DNA from: an uncultured Alphaproteobacteria bacterium
GTDB lineage: Bacteria > Pseudomonadota > Alphaproteobacteria > Methylaequorales > Methylaequoraceae
Direction of reading: 5' to 3'
Length of the DNA stretch: 64,000 nt
Assembly: GCA_902563505.1 (NCBI GenBank)
Contig: CACEXK010000001.1
Location: 62,001-126,000, forward strand
Part shown: positions 9,769 through 18,671 of the stretch, one piece after another
Layout: the number at the start of each line of letters is the position of its first letter
Position numbering within the stretch: position 1 is the first letter of the stretch
Translations under genes and position numbers: made by a program
The notes under the pieces: model-generated
Databases searched by the model: none
What the model was told of the DNA's origin: nothing
The model's input: only the letters and a program-made list of their open reading frames with translations

Positions 9769-11568
9769 ATGAATTTAATAAATATTGAAGAAGCAAATAA
9801 TAAAAACGAAACTGATGAGGATATTTGTATTGGTTTGGATTTTGGAACAACAAATTCTGTATGTGCCGTAAAAATAGGAAAGAAAACAATATATTTAGAG
9901 GATAAAAATGGGAAAAAGCTTATTCCTTCAATTGTTTTATATGATGGAGAAAAAAAAATTATTGGAAATGATGCAGTAAAAGAAAAGAAATTTCTTAAAT
10001 CTATTTTTTCCATAAAAAGATATTTTAACAAAAACCCTGAGAAAAAAGTTTTTCTTGATGGCCAAAATATTAATATTTCAGCAATAGATATTGCAAAAGA
10101 AATTTTTACATATCTGAAATATTCATCAGAGAATTTTCTAAAGAAGGAACTAAATAATTGTGTCTTAACTGTTCCTGCATATTTTGACGAAAGAGCTAGA
10201 ACTGGGATTATGAAGGCCGCTTTTATGTCAGGTTTAAATGTAAAAAGATTGATCAATGAACCTACATCGGCTGCATTTGCATATGGTCTTGAAAAAAATA
10301 AACGAGGTAATTATTTTGTATATGATTTAGGTGGTGGTACTTTTGATGTATCATTACTAAAGTTATCTGATGGGATTTTTAAAGTGATTGGTACTAGTGG
10401 AGATCCTAACCTAGGAGGAGATGACTTTGATGATTTGTTTGCAAACAAACTCCTAAATAATTTTTTTAATTTAAGTATGAGCAAATTAGCGGAAGAGGAG
10501 AAGCTAAGCCTAATAAAAAAATGTAAATTTTTGAAAGAAAGACTTTCTAAGGAAGATGAATTCTTTGAAGAAATTAAGGTAAAAGGTTTAGTAAAAAAAA
10601 TTAAAATTAATCGGACTTTTTTCAATGAAGCAATAGAAAACTTATTGGATAGAACAATTGAGATTTCTGATAATCTATTGAAAGAATCTGAGCTGCCTGT
10701 CGAAAATATTGATGGTTTTATTCTTGTTGGAGGTTCAACTAGAATTAAGTTAGTTGAAGAAAAAATTCTAAAAAGGTTTGATGTCAAAATTTTCAATGAT
10801 ATTGATCCTGATCTTGTTGTTTCCCATGGTGCAGCCTTGCATGGTTATGAGTTGATGAATGGTGCTAAAAATCTACTTCTAGATGTGACTCCTTTATCTC
10901 TGGGAATTGAAACAATGGGAGGGTTAATGGAAAAAATCATTTCAAGAAACACGACCATTCCAATTGTAAAAGAACAAACCTTTACAACACATGAAAATGG
11001 ACAAACAGCAATTAAAATTACTATTCTTCAAGGTGAAAGGGAAACATCAAAAAATAACAGAACTCTTGGAAAATTTATTTTATCAGGTATCGAACCTAAA
11101 TCTGCAGGAATACCAAGAATAAAGGTTGTTTTTGCATTAGATGTAGACGGTATTCTTTTTGTTTCGGCTGTTGATGAATCTACTGGTGAAGAGAAACATG
11201 TGGTTGTAAAAACTGATGATGGTTTAAATATAAAAGATATGAGAGATATTGTAGAATCTAGTATTAAAAATGCCAAAGATGATATGCAAAAAAGGATGCT
11301 TATTGAGTCTAAAATTAAAGCCAAAGGATTTTTAAATGAGATTGATGCAGTAAAAAAAGATATTGATACTTTGTGTTCAAAAAAAGATATAGAAAAGATT
11401 AATAAATTTATTAAAATGCTTAAAGATGAATTAGAGAAATTCGATGCAGATAAAATTAACGATTTGATAGAGAAGTTGAATGAATCCACAAAATCATTTG
11501 CACAAATGAGAATTGATGAAAAATTCTCGAGCATAGTTGGAGAAAAAACTGATTTATTAGAAAAATAG
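9769..11568 (+). CDS. hscA: Hsp70-class chaperone HscA
   Basis: Specialised Hsp70 that releases Fe-S clusters from IscU. At 599 aa it is shorter than DnaK, as is usual for HscA. The ATPase domain shows [13 protein letters not shown], the [10 protein letters not shown] region, [26 protein letters not shown] and VGGSTRI. The substrate-binding domain begins near [14 protein letters not shown] and a helical lid ends the protein. It sits directly after its J-protein hscB and 1 bp before fdx. Confidence 0.96.
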   Translation: MNLINIEEANNKNETDEDICIGLDFGTTNSVCAVKIGKKTIYLEDKNGKKLIPSIVLYDGEKKIIGNDAVKEKKFLKSIFSIKRYFNKNPEKKVFLDGQNINISAIDIAKEIFTYLKYSSENFLKKELNNCVLTVPAYFDERARTGIMKAAFMSGLNVKRLINEPTSAAFAYGLEKNKRGNYFVYDLGGGTFDVSLLKLSDGIFKVIGTSGDPNLGGDDFDDLFANKLLNNFFNLSMSKLAEEEKLSLIKKCKFLKERLSKEDEFFEEIKVKGLVKKIKINRTFFNEAIENLLDRTIEISDNLLKESELPVENIDGFILVGGSTRIKLVEEKILKRFDVKIFNDIDPDLVVSHGAALHGYELMNGAKNLLLDVTPLSLGIETMGGLMEKIISRNTTIPIVKEQTFTTHENGQTAIKITILQGERETSKNNRTLGKFILSGIEPKSAGIPRIKVVFALDVDGILFVSAVDESTGEEKHVVVKTDDGLNIKDMRDIVESSIKNAKDDMQKRMLIESKIKAKGFLNEIDAVKKDIDTLCSKKDIEKINKFIKMLKDELEKFDADKINDLIEKLNESTKSFAQMRIDEKFSSIVGEKTDLLEK

Positions 11569-11569
11569 T

Positions 11570-11902
11570 ATGACAAAAATTATATTTATAGATGGTAATG
11601 GTGAAGAAAAGGAAGTTGAAGCTCAAAATGGTCTTTCTTTACTTGAAGTTGCACATAATAATGAAATAGATTTAGAGGGTGCGTGTGAGGGATCACTGGC
11701 CTGTTCTACATGCCATGTTATTGTTGAAAAAAAATTTTTTGAAAATTTACCGGAACCTTCAGAGGAGGAAGAAGATATGTTAGATTTAGCTTGGGGATTA
11801 ACCCATACTTCAAGACTTGGTTGTCAAATAATAATTGATGACAAACTTGATGGAATGACAGTAAAAATTCCGAGTGGTACGAGAAATATGAGTGTAGAGT
11901 AA
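11570..11902 (+). CDS. fdx: ISC-type [2Fe-2S] ferredoxin
   Basis: A 110-aa adrenodoxin-like ferredoxin that supplies electrons for cluster assembly. The ligand pattern is C-x5-C-x2-C in [16 protein letters not shown] and a fourth cysteine in RLGCQI. The family motif [20 protein letters not shown] is present. Its stop overlaps the iscX start by 1 bp. Confidence 0.96.
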   Translation: MTKIIFIDGNGEEKEVEAQNGLSLLEVAHNNEIDLEGACEGSLACSTCHVIVEKKFFENLPEPSEEEEDMLDLAWGLTHTSRLGCQIIIDDKLDGMTVKIPSGTRNMSVE

Positions 11903-12105
11903 TGAAAAAGCTTAAATGGATAGATCATAGAGAAATTGCGATTTTATTGGAAGAAAATTATCCAGATAAAGATAATGTCAACCTTAGGTTTACTGACCTT
12001 CACAAATGGGTGGTGACTCTGAGTGAATTTCAAGATGATCCAAATTCCTCAAATGAAAAAATTTTGGAAGCCATACAGATGTCTTGGATTGAAGAAAGAG
12101 ACTAA
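11902..12105 (+). CDS. iscX: IscX/YfhJ Fe-S assembly protein
   Basis: A 67-aa acidic protein with the family hallmarks: WIDHREIAILLEENYPD near the start, RFTDLHKWVVTL in the middle and ILEAIQMSWIEERD at the C-terminus. It is thought to bind IscS and tune sulfur or iron delivery. It is encoded directly after fdx as in E. coli and overlaps mnmA by 1 bp. Confidence 0.95.
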   Translation: MKKLKWIDHREIAILLEENYPDKDNVNLRFTDLHKWVVTLSEFQDDPNSSNEKILEAIQMSWIEERD

Positions 12106-13256
12106 TGCAAATTAACTATGAAGAGTTAATTAAAAAAAACAATCTTCCTTCAGTTGGGTCAAGAATTGTGGTTGCCATGTCTGGTGGGGTTGATTCTTCA
12201 GTTACTGCAGCTCTCCTTCATAATGCTGGGTATGAAGTAATTGGGGTAACAATGAAACTTTATGAATCTAAAGCTAAAAAGAATCCAAAATCATGTTGTG
12301 CTGGTATCGACATTTCTGATGCTAGAAATGTTTGTAAAAACCTTGGAATAAAACATCATATAATAGATTATGAGAGCCGTTTCAAAGAATCAGTGATTGA
12401 TGATTTTGTTGATAGTTATATGAATGGTATGACCCCTATACCTTGTATTAAGTGTAATCAAACTGTTAAATTCCTTGACTTGATCGAATTTACAAAATTA
12501 ATTGGTTGTGAAGTTTTAGCTACTGGTCACTATGTTAAAAGAGTTGAGAATGGTGAAGATATTAATCTTTATCAAGCAGATGATGACTTAAAAGACCAAA
12601 GTTATTTTTTATTTGCAACTACTCAAGAACAACTAAAATTTCTGAGATTTCCTTTGGGATATTTCTCTAAAAACTACATCAGAAAGTTAGCTGAAAATTT
12701 TGGCTTGGTCAATGCTGATAAACCAGATAGTCAAGACATATGTTTTGTACCAGATGGTAATTACAGAGATTTTATAAAAAATAGGCTTTCTGAGTCTTTC
12801 AAGAAAGGTGACATTGAAAGTTTCGATGGACATATCATTGGTCAGCATAGTGGAATTGTAGATTATACCATCGGTCAAAGACGAGGAATTGGAGTAGGTG
12901 GGATAAAAGGAAAGAAAGATAATGGACCAATGTATGTGGTTGATATTGATAAGAAAAAAAATAAGATAATAGTGGGGCCTAAAAGCAAACTTATGAAATA
13001 TTTAATATATTTGAAAGATTTAAATTTTTTTTCAAATAATTCCTTGCAAAATGAATTTGAAGCCCTGATAAAAATCCGATCTGGAAAAAGACTAATATCT
13101 GCAAAAATTGAGGTTGACAATAAAGATAAGAAAACAGGAGTAGTCCAACTGTCTGAACCGGAATTCGGTGTTGCTCCAGGCCAGGCGTGTGTCTTTTATG
13201 ATAATTTTAAAAAAATGATAGGTGGTGGCTGGATTACATCAAGTAAACTTGAGTAA
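12105..13256 (+). CDS. mnmA: tRNA-specific 2-thiouridylase MnmA
   Basis: Installs the 2-thio group at U34 of tRNA-Lys/Glu/Gln using persulfide sulfur from IscS. The 383-aa protein has the PP-loop AMSGGVDSS near residue 25, a catalytic-region cysteine in IPCIKCNQTVKF, the second catalytic Cys in DSQDICFVPDGNYRDF and the C-terminal ACVFYD motif. Its start overlaps the iscX stop, so the sulfur acceptor is made from the same transcript as the sulfur donor IscS. Confidence 0.95.
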   Translation: MQINYEELIKKNNLPSVGSRIVVAMSGGVDSSVTAALLHNAGYEVIGVTMKLYESKAKKNPKSCCAGIDISDARNVCKNLGIKHHIIDYESRFKESVIDDFVDSYMNGMTPIPCIKCNQTVKFLDLIEFTKLIGCEVLATGHYVKRVENGEDINLYQADDDLKDQSYFLFATTQEQLKFLRFPLGYFSKNYIRKLAENFGLVNADKPDSQDICFVPDGNYRDFIKNRLSESFKKGDIESFDGHIIGQHSGIVDYTIGQRRGIGVGGIKGKKDNGPMYVVDIDKKKNKIIVGPKSKLMKYLIYLKDLNFFSNNSLQNEFEALIKIRSGKRLISAKIEVDNKDKKTGVVQLSEPEFGVAPGQACVFYDNFKKMIGGGWITSSKLE

Positions 13257-13327
13257 TCTATCTATGATAGAGAAAGTTATTTACAAAATATTCACATTTT
13301 GTCAACAAGATATTAACATTTATTTGG

Positions 13328-13356
13328 TTGCAACCCCTTTATAACATTCCTATATT
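13328..13356 (+). promoter_or_regulatory. Likely promoter of cytochrome c / PQQ dehydrogenase operon
   Basis: TTGCAA (13328-13333), a 17-bp spacer and TATATT (13351-13356) form a sigma70-like pair. Transcription would start near 13363 and give a leader of about 80 nt carrying the hairpin at 13392-13427. The 188-bp gap after mnmA is one of the longest gene-free stretches in the window. Confidence 0.5.
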
Positions 13357-13391
13357 ATATCTATATTTGCATTTTTGCATTTATACAATAC

Positions 13392-13427
13392 AGACTTGAT
13401 CGAAATCTTTTTTTGATTTCGATGTCT
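13392..13427 (+). promoter_or_regulatory. Leader hairpin upstream of cytochrome c gene
   Basis: ATCGAAATC pairs with GATTTCGAT across a 7-T loop, and AGAC/GTCT extends the stem beyond a 3-nt bulge (13 pairs). It lies in the predicted leader just before a strong GGAGG ribosome binding site. It could stabilise the mRNA or attenuate transcription. It is not a typical terminator, since only a short T run (TTTT) follows. Confidence 0.5.
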
Positions 13428-13444
13428 TTTGTGGAGGAAGATTA

Positions 13445-13756
13445 ATGAAAGGTCTATTGTTTGGGATACTGGTATTCTTTATACTCGCATCAAGTTATGC
13501 TTGGAGTGGTGATATAGAAGCTGGAAAGGCCCGTTACGCTCAAAACTGTGGTAACTGCCATGGTCCAGGTGGAATGGGGTTGGCAAGTTATCCCAAGTTA
13601 AAGGGTAAAGAGATCTCCTATCTTGTTGACAAGCTCAAAACTTACAGAGCTGGTACAAGAATAGGACCTAACTCGGATCTGATGATTATGATGGCTCAAC
13701 CATTGTCTGATGTAGAAATCGCAAATTTAGCTGCGTACTTAAACGCGGAAAAATAG
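13445..13756 (+). CDS. Periplasmic class I cytochrome c
   Basis: A 103-aa secreted monohaem cytochrome. A signal peptide covers roughly residues 1-21, the haem site is CGNCH (35-39), and a Met-rich stretch near residues 80-84 supplies the likely distal ligand. It resembles c5/c553-type electron carriers. A strong GGAGG ribosome binding site precedes the ATG. It is 35 bp upstream of a PQQ-type dehydrogenase, so it is the probable electron acceptor of that enzyme. Its base composition is less AT-rich than its neighbours, fitting high expression. Confidence 0.9.
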   Translation: MKGLLFGILVFFILASSYAWSGDIEAGKARYAQNCGNCHGPGGMGLASYPKLKGKEISYLVDKLKTYRAGTRIGPNSDLMIMMAQPLSDVEIANLAAYLNAEK

Positions 13757-13791
13757 CAATTAATAATAATAACTTAAGGGAGATTATTTAA

Positions 13792-15096
13792 ATGATTAAA
13801 AAATCAAAAATTTTATCAGCTGCTGTGGTTGCTACTGCAGCTCTAATGGCTTCTCCAAGTCAAGCTGATACAATGAATACCCCAAATATAAGTGCAATGT
13901 CTATAATGAATGGTTTAGAAAATCCATGGGATATGGCATTTACTAGTGGTGGTGATATGTTTTATACAGAAAAATGTAAAGGTTTGTCTGTTAAAACAAG
14001 TTCTGGAGCTGTAAACGCACTAGCTGGTATGAAAGGATCAAAAGGTTACGCAAGTACAAATAACGATCTTTTTTGTTCTGGCCAAGCTGGTATGATGGGT
14101 GTTGCTTTAGATCCAAATTTCAAAAAAAATAGAAGGATCTATGTAGCGTCAACTTCAGATAAATACCATGGAAGCGGTTGTAAAACTAACTACGAGAAAT
14201 GTGATGGGAACATCATTATGAGAATGGAAGTTAGTAAAGATATGAAAAGTGTATCTAACCGTGTTGATATTGTAAAAGATATTCAATACAAACCGTTTGA
14301 ATCGAACCATCCATTTGGTGGGCCAGGAGCTCATAATGGTAATAGATTGCGTTTTGGTCCTGACGGATATTTATGGGCAACAACTGGTGATCGTCACAGA
14401 GGTGTTGTTCCTCAATCTCCAACTTTACTTGGTGGTAATGTCTTAAGAATTGACACTGATGGTAAAGCACATCCAGGAAATAAACCTCCAAAAGGCTTTG
14501 ATAAGCGTATGTATACTTATGGTCATAGAAATGTTCAAGGTATTGACTTCCGTCCAAGTGATGGCAGAGCATTTACTGCTGAACATGGTCCGTGGCAAAA
14601 TGACGAAATTACTGCTCTAGTTAACGGTGGTAATGCTGGATGGGATCCACGTCCAAATGTTGGTGGCCGAGGCGATTGCCCAGATAAGTACTGTGGTTAC
14701 ATGCCTAATCAAAAAGAAGGTATGCTTCCAGCTAAGCGTGCTCAATTCATGCCGATGAGTGATACTCGTTTTAAAGATTTGATGCCACCAGCTTGGAACA
14801 ATAATGGTCTTTCACAAGGTACAGGTTCAGCTGCTTTCTTAAAAGGAAGTAACTGGGGATATTGGGAAGGTCGTATGGCTGTCGGAATCATGGGTATTGG
14901 TTTTGGTGGAACACCTTCTGGTATGAGAATTGATGTTGTTGATATTGCCAAAGATGGTAAGTCAATCAAAAGTGTAATTCACATGCCTACAGGTCTTACC
15001 AAGAGATTCAGAGGTCTAAGATTAGGTCCTGATGGAGCTCTTTATGCAGCAGTAGATGAGGGAGAAATCTACAAAATTACTGCAACTGCAAAGTAA
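13792..15096 (+). CDS. PQQ-dependent sugar dehydrogenase family protein, periplasmic
   Basis: A 434-aa secreted beta-propeller of the soluble glucose/aldose (Gdh/YliI, GSDH) dehydrogenase family. The signal peptide is cleaved about after residue 25 (ASPSQA-D). Family landmarks are GLENPWDMAF, GMMGVALDP, PGAHNGNRLRFGPDGYLWATTGD, YGHRNVQGIDF, AEHGPWQNDEI and a C-terminal RGLRLGPDGALYA. It probably oxidises an aldose or other alcohol with PQQ and passes electrons to the upstream cytochrome c. Substrate is unknown. GC-richer codons, a GGGAG ribosome binding site and its own terminator suggest strong expression. No PQQ synthesis genes are in the window. Confidence 0.85.
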   Translation: MIKKSKILSAAVVATAALMASPSQADTMNTPNISAMSIMNGLENPWDMAFTSGGDMFYTEKCKGLSVKTSSGAVNALAGMKGSKGYASTNNDLFCSGQAGMMGVALDPNFKKNRRIYVASTSDKYHGSGCKTNYEKCDGNIIMRMEVSKDMKSVSNRVDIVKDIQYKPFESNHPFGGPGAHNGNRLRFGPDGYLWATTGDRHRGVVPQSPTLLGGNVLRIDTDGKAHPGNKPPKGFDKRMYTYGHRNVQGIDFRPSDGRAFTAEHGPWQNDEITALVNGGNAGWDPRPNVGGRGDCPDKYCGYMPNQKEGMLPAKRAQFMPMSDTRFKDLMPPAWNNNGLSQGTGSAAFLKGSNWGYWEGRMAVGIMGIGFGGTPSGMRIDVVDIAKDGKSIKSVIHMPTGLTKRFRGLRLGPDGALYAAVDEGEIYKITATAK

Positions 15097-15105
15097 TAAA
15101 ATGAT

Positions 15106-15138
15106 AAACTCGCGCCTGAATTCCGGGCGCGAGTTTTT
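15106..15138 (+). terminator. Rho-independent terminator
   Basis: An 11-bp perfect stem AAACTCGCGCC/GGCGCGAGTTT with a 9-nt loop, running into TTTTT. It is the only strong intrinsic terminator seen and is very GC-rich for this genome. It ends the cytochrome c/PQQ dehydrogenase operon. Confidence 0.92.
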
Positions 15139-15286
15139 CTAACTAATCTTTTATCCAAAAATTTAACATTTCCTTGAAAGTCAAACTTTTTTAAGTAACA
15201 TTCATAATGAATCTATAAGTTATGTAATTTTATTTATAGAATGCATGGTAAAACTTCATTTTTTGCGTTCTGTATATAAATGAATT

Positions 15287-15363
15287 GGCGGAGTAGCTCA
15301 GGTGGTTAGAGCAGCGGAATCATAATCCGCGTGTCGGGGGTTCAAGTCCCTCCTCCGCTACCA
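15287..15363 (+). tRNA. tRNA-Met (CAT), elongator type
   Basis: A 77-nt cloverleaf with encoded CCA. The acceptor stem GGCGGAG/CTCCGCT has a G1:U72 pair. The D loop is AGCTCAGGTGGTTAGAGC, the anticodon arm GCGGAATCATAATCCGC has anticodon CAT, and the T arm is GGGGGTTCAAGTCCC. The paired first base and overall sequence match the alphaproteobacterial elongator tRNA-Met rather than initiator or Ile2. Confidence 0.93.
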
Positions 15364-15427
15364 TAAAAACTTTAGAGAGTAGGGTACCTTACTTTTTAAA
15401 ATATATTTTTATTAATAATTATCGTTT

Positions 15428-16201
15428 TCAATTTAGTTCTTTTTCATAATTCTCTATTTTAGACTTCAATTTTTCTAACTGTTTTTTCTCCTCTAAAATT
15501 TCAAGTTCTTTCTCAAGTATTTTTTTCTTAAGGATTATTTTCTTTTCTTCTTCTTCAAGTAATTTTTGTCTTTTGTGAATCTCATCTTCATCTAATTCTT
15601 TTTTTCTGTCTTCTAAAACTTTATTATAAGATTCGATTTTAATTTCAGGTTTGGGAACTGGTCCGTGAGCACCTTGATTTTTTTGATTGTTTTGATGGCT
15701 TTTTCCTTTTTCCTGAAGAATTTCTTCAATATCCAATTCTTTTACGGAATTATCTTCATAATTTACTTTAATTTTTGTTTCTCTAATGTAATTCATAAAT
15801 TTATCAACTTCTTTTTGAAGTGGTTGTTTGATAAATTCTGTATCCTTTTCATCGATAAAATAACCCTCAGCACAAACTTCGGCTATATCCATAAGCCAGC
15901 CTCTATATTTATGAAAAAAATGCATTTCATCAACTGCAAAATCTTGAGCGCAAAAATGAGGGTCGTGATAACAAAGTTTAGATCGCTGAAAAAGAATAAA
16001 AGCTTGCCTATAACATTTCCTTTTTCTCCATTCAAAATAACTAATCCCAGATTTTTCATAATTATTTATTTCGAATTGTTTTTGTTCTTTATTTTTAAAC
16101 TTTTCACCAGGAATTAAAAGTTTATGAATTTCAACTGATTTAACCTGGTTAATAAAACCAAAAATAAAAACAAAAATTATAATCTTTAGTTTTTTTTTCA
16201 T
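15428..16201 (-). CDS. Secreted protein with C-terminal coiled coil, unknown function
   Basis: The 257-aa product is not a family I recognise. A signal peptide covers about residues 1-22 (ending NQVKS). The middle, to about residue 130, has five cysteines (KRKCYRQ, KLCYHDPHFC, AEVCAEGYF among them) that could form disulfides in the periplasm. From about residue 175 to the end it is a Lys/Glu-rich heptad-like coiled coil. It is transcribed towards tRNA-Met and is 57 bp from the membrane protein gene at 16259-16630, possibly in one unit. Confidence 0.65.
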   Translation of the reverse strand: MKKKLKIIIFVFIFGFINQVKSVEIHKLLIPGEKFKNKEQKQFEINNYEKSGISYFEWRKRKCYRQAFILFQRSKLCYHDPHFCAQDFAVDEMHFFHKYRGWLMDIAEVCAEGYFIDEKDTEFIKQPLQKEVDKFMNYIRETKIKVNYEDNSVKELDIEEILQEKGKSHQNNQKNQGAHGPVPKPEIKIESYNKVLEDRKKELDEDEIHKRQKLLEEEEKKIILKKKILEKELEILEEKKQLEKLKSKIENYEKELN

Positions 16202-16258
16202 ATATTTTTGAGATTATTGAAAAAAATGAACAAATCTACAATTTTTTAATGTTAATAA

Positions 16259-16630
16259 TTAATGCGAGTCCAGATCTTTTTTAACATCTTCGTGATCGCC
16301 AGTTATAATGTGGTGTTTGCTCTTGTTAACTATAATTTTTTCTAATAATGGTATGAAGGCTAATGGAACTATCCCTCCTAAAACTATACCAACAACCATA
16401 CTTCTTACATGTGGATCAAGATAGCTAGCTATCAAATCAGCTAAAATATGTGAAATAACAGCACCAATTATCCCTGCAATATATCCTTTTGATACAAATT
16501 TAAGAAATCTATTAATGCTCCAACCAGAATAATAACCTAATAGCATAATTCCAACATGAACAAAACCAAACACAAATCCTCTCAGATTTGATGACATTCC
16601 GTGAAGATAACTATCTAGTAAATGTTCCAT
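16259..16630 (-). CDS. Small membrane protein, unknown function
   Basis: A 123-aa protein with about three hydrophobic segments (roughly residues 18-36, 46-68 and 78-100) and a His-rich, charged cytoplasmic-type tail (KSKHHIITGDHEDVKKDLDSH). Several His and Asp residues lie in or next to the membrane segments. I do not recognise the family. It diverges from the gene at 16768 across 137 bp, so the two may share control. The His-rich tail and the neighbours allow a link to metal, without proof. Confidence 0.7.
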   Translation of the reverse strand: MEHLLDSYLHGMSSNLRGFVFGFVHVGIMLLGYYSGWSINRFLKFVSKGYIAGIIGAVISHILADLIASYLDPHVRSMVVGIVLGGIVPLAFIPLLEKIIVNKSKHHIITGDHEDVKKDLDSH

Positions 16631-16767
16631 TCCGAATTTCTGTTGGGAAATACTTATTGAATATTGAAGAATTTATTATTTTAGCTATAGTTTATTTATA
16701 TAAAATACTTGTAAAATACACAAATAATAAGTTAGTTTTTATTTGAACATTTTTTTGGGATTAGAAA

Positions 16768-17109
16768 ATGAGAGATTTCACAAGAAACTGCTTTGCAAAA
16801 ATTTCACCAGTTTTAATGGTTGTAGCGGTTTATTTTCTTAGCCTGAATTTTTCAGATTTGAATTTTCAGTCAATTTTTTTTGATCAAAATATTTGCAAGT
16901 CACATGATGATATACCAGGAAATCTTCCTGCAAATGAATTAGACTGCAGAAATCATTGTTATTTAGTTCAAATTGATGAATATGAATTTAAATATTTTTC
17001 ATTAGAAACTTTAAATAATAAGTTTGTTTTTAAAAAAGAAAATGTTTCATATCATTTTAAAATTCCCTCAATAGAACCAAATTTTAATTCACCACCTTAT
17101 TTGACTTAA
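16768..17109 (+). CDS. Small Cys/His protein with N-terminal hydrophobic segment
   Basis: A 113-aa product with one hydrophobic segment (residues 14-30) followed by Cys43, His46, Cys60, His63 and Cys64 in CKSHDD and DCRNHCYL. The layout recalls DUF2946-like small proteins found next to copper-related outer-membrane genes, but the match is loose and made by eye. It is 43 bp upstream of the His/Met-rich barrel gene, in the same direction. A metal-binding role is inference. Confidence 0.55.
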   Translation: MRDFTRNCFAKISPVLMVVAVYFLSLNFSDLNFQSIFFDQNICKSHDDIPGNLPANELDCRNHCYLVQIDEYEFKYFSLETLNNKFVFKKENVSYHFKIPSIEPNFNSPPYLT

Positions 17110-17152
17110 ATTTCAATAATTAGTTTATTTAAATTTAATTTCAAAGGAGAAA

Positions 17153-18184
17153 ATGATGAATTACTTACTAATAAGTATATTAATTTTTATTAAAATAAAT
17201 GCTTTCGCAGATGAAAAGCATTTTGCTGATGGTCATGGCCCAATATCAGTGATGGGGGATCATATGCATAAAAAGAATGAAATTATGTTTTCTTATCGTT
17301 TAGGAAAAATGAAAATGGGGGATACATTCAATGGAACAGACAGAATTTCTCGAACATCGGTAATGTCCGCACCAAATGGTGCTTCAAATGGAGCAGGAAC
17401 ATATATGAATGCTCCAATCTCAATGAATATGAATATGCACATGTTTGGGGCAATGTATGCACCAAATGACTTCCTTACATTAATGATTATGGGATCATAT
17501 CTTGAAAAGGAAATGACATCCCAAAGGATGGCTATGGCTGGTAGTGCTCAATGGGATGTTAATTCAGCAGGAATTGGTGACACCCGAATTTCTGGACTTT
17601 TCAATTTAATACATAACGAGAGAATCAAAACTCATCTCGGATTTGGAATGAGTTTGCCATCTGGAAGTATTGATGAGAGAGACAGCACACCAGCATCATC
17701 AAGTGCACGACTTGGATATGCAATGCAAAATGGATCTGGGACTTATGATCCTTTTGTTTTTTTTAATAATGTCAATGTTTTTGGAAAAATAAAGTTTGGA
17801 GAACAGTTTTACTTTAAGAAGGTAGCCTCGGGTAAAAATTCTAAAGGATATAATTATGGTTCAACTTTTCATTCAAAACTATGGAGCTCTTTGGGATTGC
17901 TTGATAATTTTAGTACATCGATACAATTAATTTATGAATATCAAGGGAGTCTTCATGGAGAAGACGATGAAATGAACCCTAGAATGAGTCCAGCAATGGA
18001 TTCAAAAAACCAAGGGCATCAGAAGCTAAACTTTGGTTTAGGTTTTAACTATGTTAATCATCATAGTTTTTTAAAGAATAATAGACTTGGTTTTGAGTTG
18101 ATATTACCTGTTTTTAAGAGATTCCATGGAATACAAATGGGAGAAAAGTATAAAATTATGTTAGGTTGGCAATACGGTTTCTAG
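17153..18184 (+). CDS. Outer-membrane beta-barrel protein, His/Met-rich (phenol-degradation meta-pathway-like)
   Basis: The 343-aa protein has a signal peptide (about residues 1-19), then a His/Met-rich N-terminus with the family-typical DGHGPISVMGDHMHKKNEIM and YRLGKMKMGD. The rest is alternating beta strands ending in an aromatic residue (WQYGF), as expected of an outer-membrane barrel. The group is often annotated as transporter or MetA-pathway of phenol degradation, but its members sit near copper and other metal genes. A good AAAGGAG ribosome binding site precedes the ATG. Metal or small-molecule passage is possible; substrate unknown. Confidence 0.75.
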   Translation: MMNYLLISILIFIKINAFADEKHFADGHGPISVMGDHMHKKNEIMFSYRLGKMKMGDTFNGTDRISRTSVMSAPNGASNGAGTYMNAPISMNMNMHMFGAMYAPNDFLTLMIMGSYLEKEMTSQRMAMAGSAQWDVNSAGIGDTRISGLFNLIHNERIKTHLGFGMSLPSGSIDERDSTPASSSARLGYAMQNGSGTYDPFVFFNNVNVFGKIKFGEQFYFKKVASGKNSKGYNYGSTFHSKLWSSLGLLDNFSTSIQLIYEYQGSLHGEDDEMNPRMSPAMDSKNQGHQKLNFGLGFNYVNHHSFLKNNRLGFELILPVFKRFHGIQMGEKYKIMLGWQYGF

Positions 18185-18238
18185 AAAAAAATGAGATTTT
18201 CTTTAAAGTAAACTCAAATTTTCTAAAAAGAACCCTTA

Positions 18239-18267
18239 TTGTTAATTGTTTACTTTTTTGGTATAAT
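18239..18267 (+). promoter_or_regulatory. Likely promoter for small secreted-protein genes
   Basis: TTGTTA (18239-18244), a 17-bp spacer and a perfect TATAAT (18262-18267) lie in the 146-bp gap before the gene at 18331. Transcription would start near 18274. Confidence 0.55.
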
Positions 18268-18330
18268 ATAATGGAATATTTTACAATTTTTTTAATTGGA
18301 TGACTAACTAAGTAAACTTAATTTATAAAA

Positions 18331-18615
18331 ATGAGAAAATTTAATTTAATACTAGCTATTTTACTTTTGTTACCTTTTGATTCAAAATCCCTAAATATGT
18401 TTGAATATTCACTGATAGGTACGGGTGTAGCATTGGTATATTCTCAATATTTTGATAATTCTTTGAATTACGAGAGTGAAGTATCTAAAAAAATGGAATT
18501 AATTAACGAATATTATGATAGCAAAAAAACTACTATTGCTAATAATAAATTCTATAGTCTTCCTATTCAAGAACAGCTTCACATAATCGAGGATCTTTAT
18601 TTATTAAATAACTAA
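18331..18615 (+). CDS. Small secreted protein, unknown function
   Basis: A 94-aa product with a cleavable-looking signal peptide (residues 1-20, ending DSKS), then a short hydrophobic stretch (YSLIGTGVALVYSQYF) and a charged tail. No family recognised. It follows a good promoter and is first of three co-directional small envelope-protein genes. The second protein has a similar plan (signal peptide, then a Gly/Ser hydrophobic stretch), so the two may be related or act together. Confidence 0.6.
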   Translation: MRKFNLILAILLLLPFDSKSLNMFEYSLIGTGVALVYSQYFDNSLNYESEVSKKMELINEYYDSKKTTIANNKFYSLPIQEQLHIIEDLYLLNN

Positions 18616-18671
18616 TTTTTATTAAATAATAGTCAATTATTGTCGTTAAGTACTAGATAGTGCAGTTTTTT

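Noticed and set aside
13257-13271. Hairpin TCTATC/GATAGA after mnmA as a terminator
   Set aside because: Six AT-rich pairs with a 3-nt loop and no T tract after it.
15665-16117. 150-aa hydrophobic plus-strand frame
   Set aside because: Antisense to the coiled-coil protein gene; its hydrophobicity is what results from reading Lys/Glu codons in reverse.
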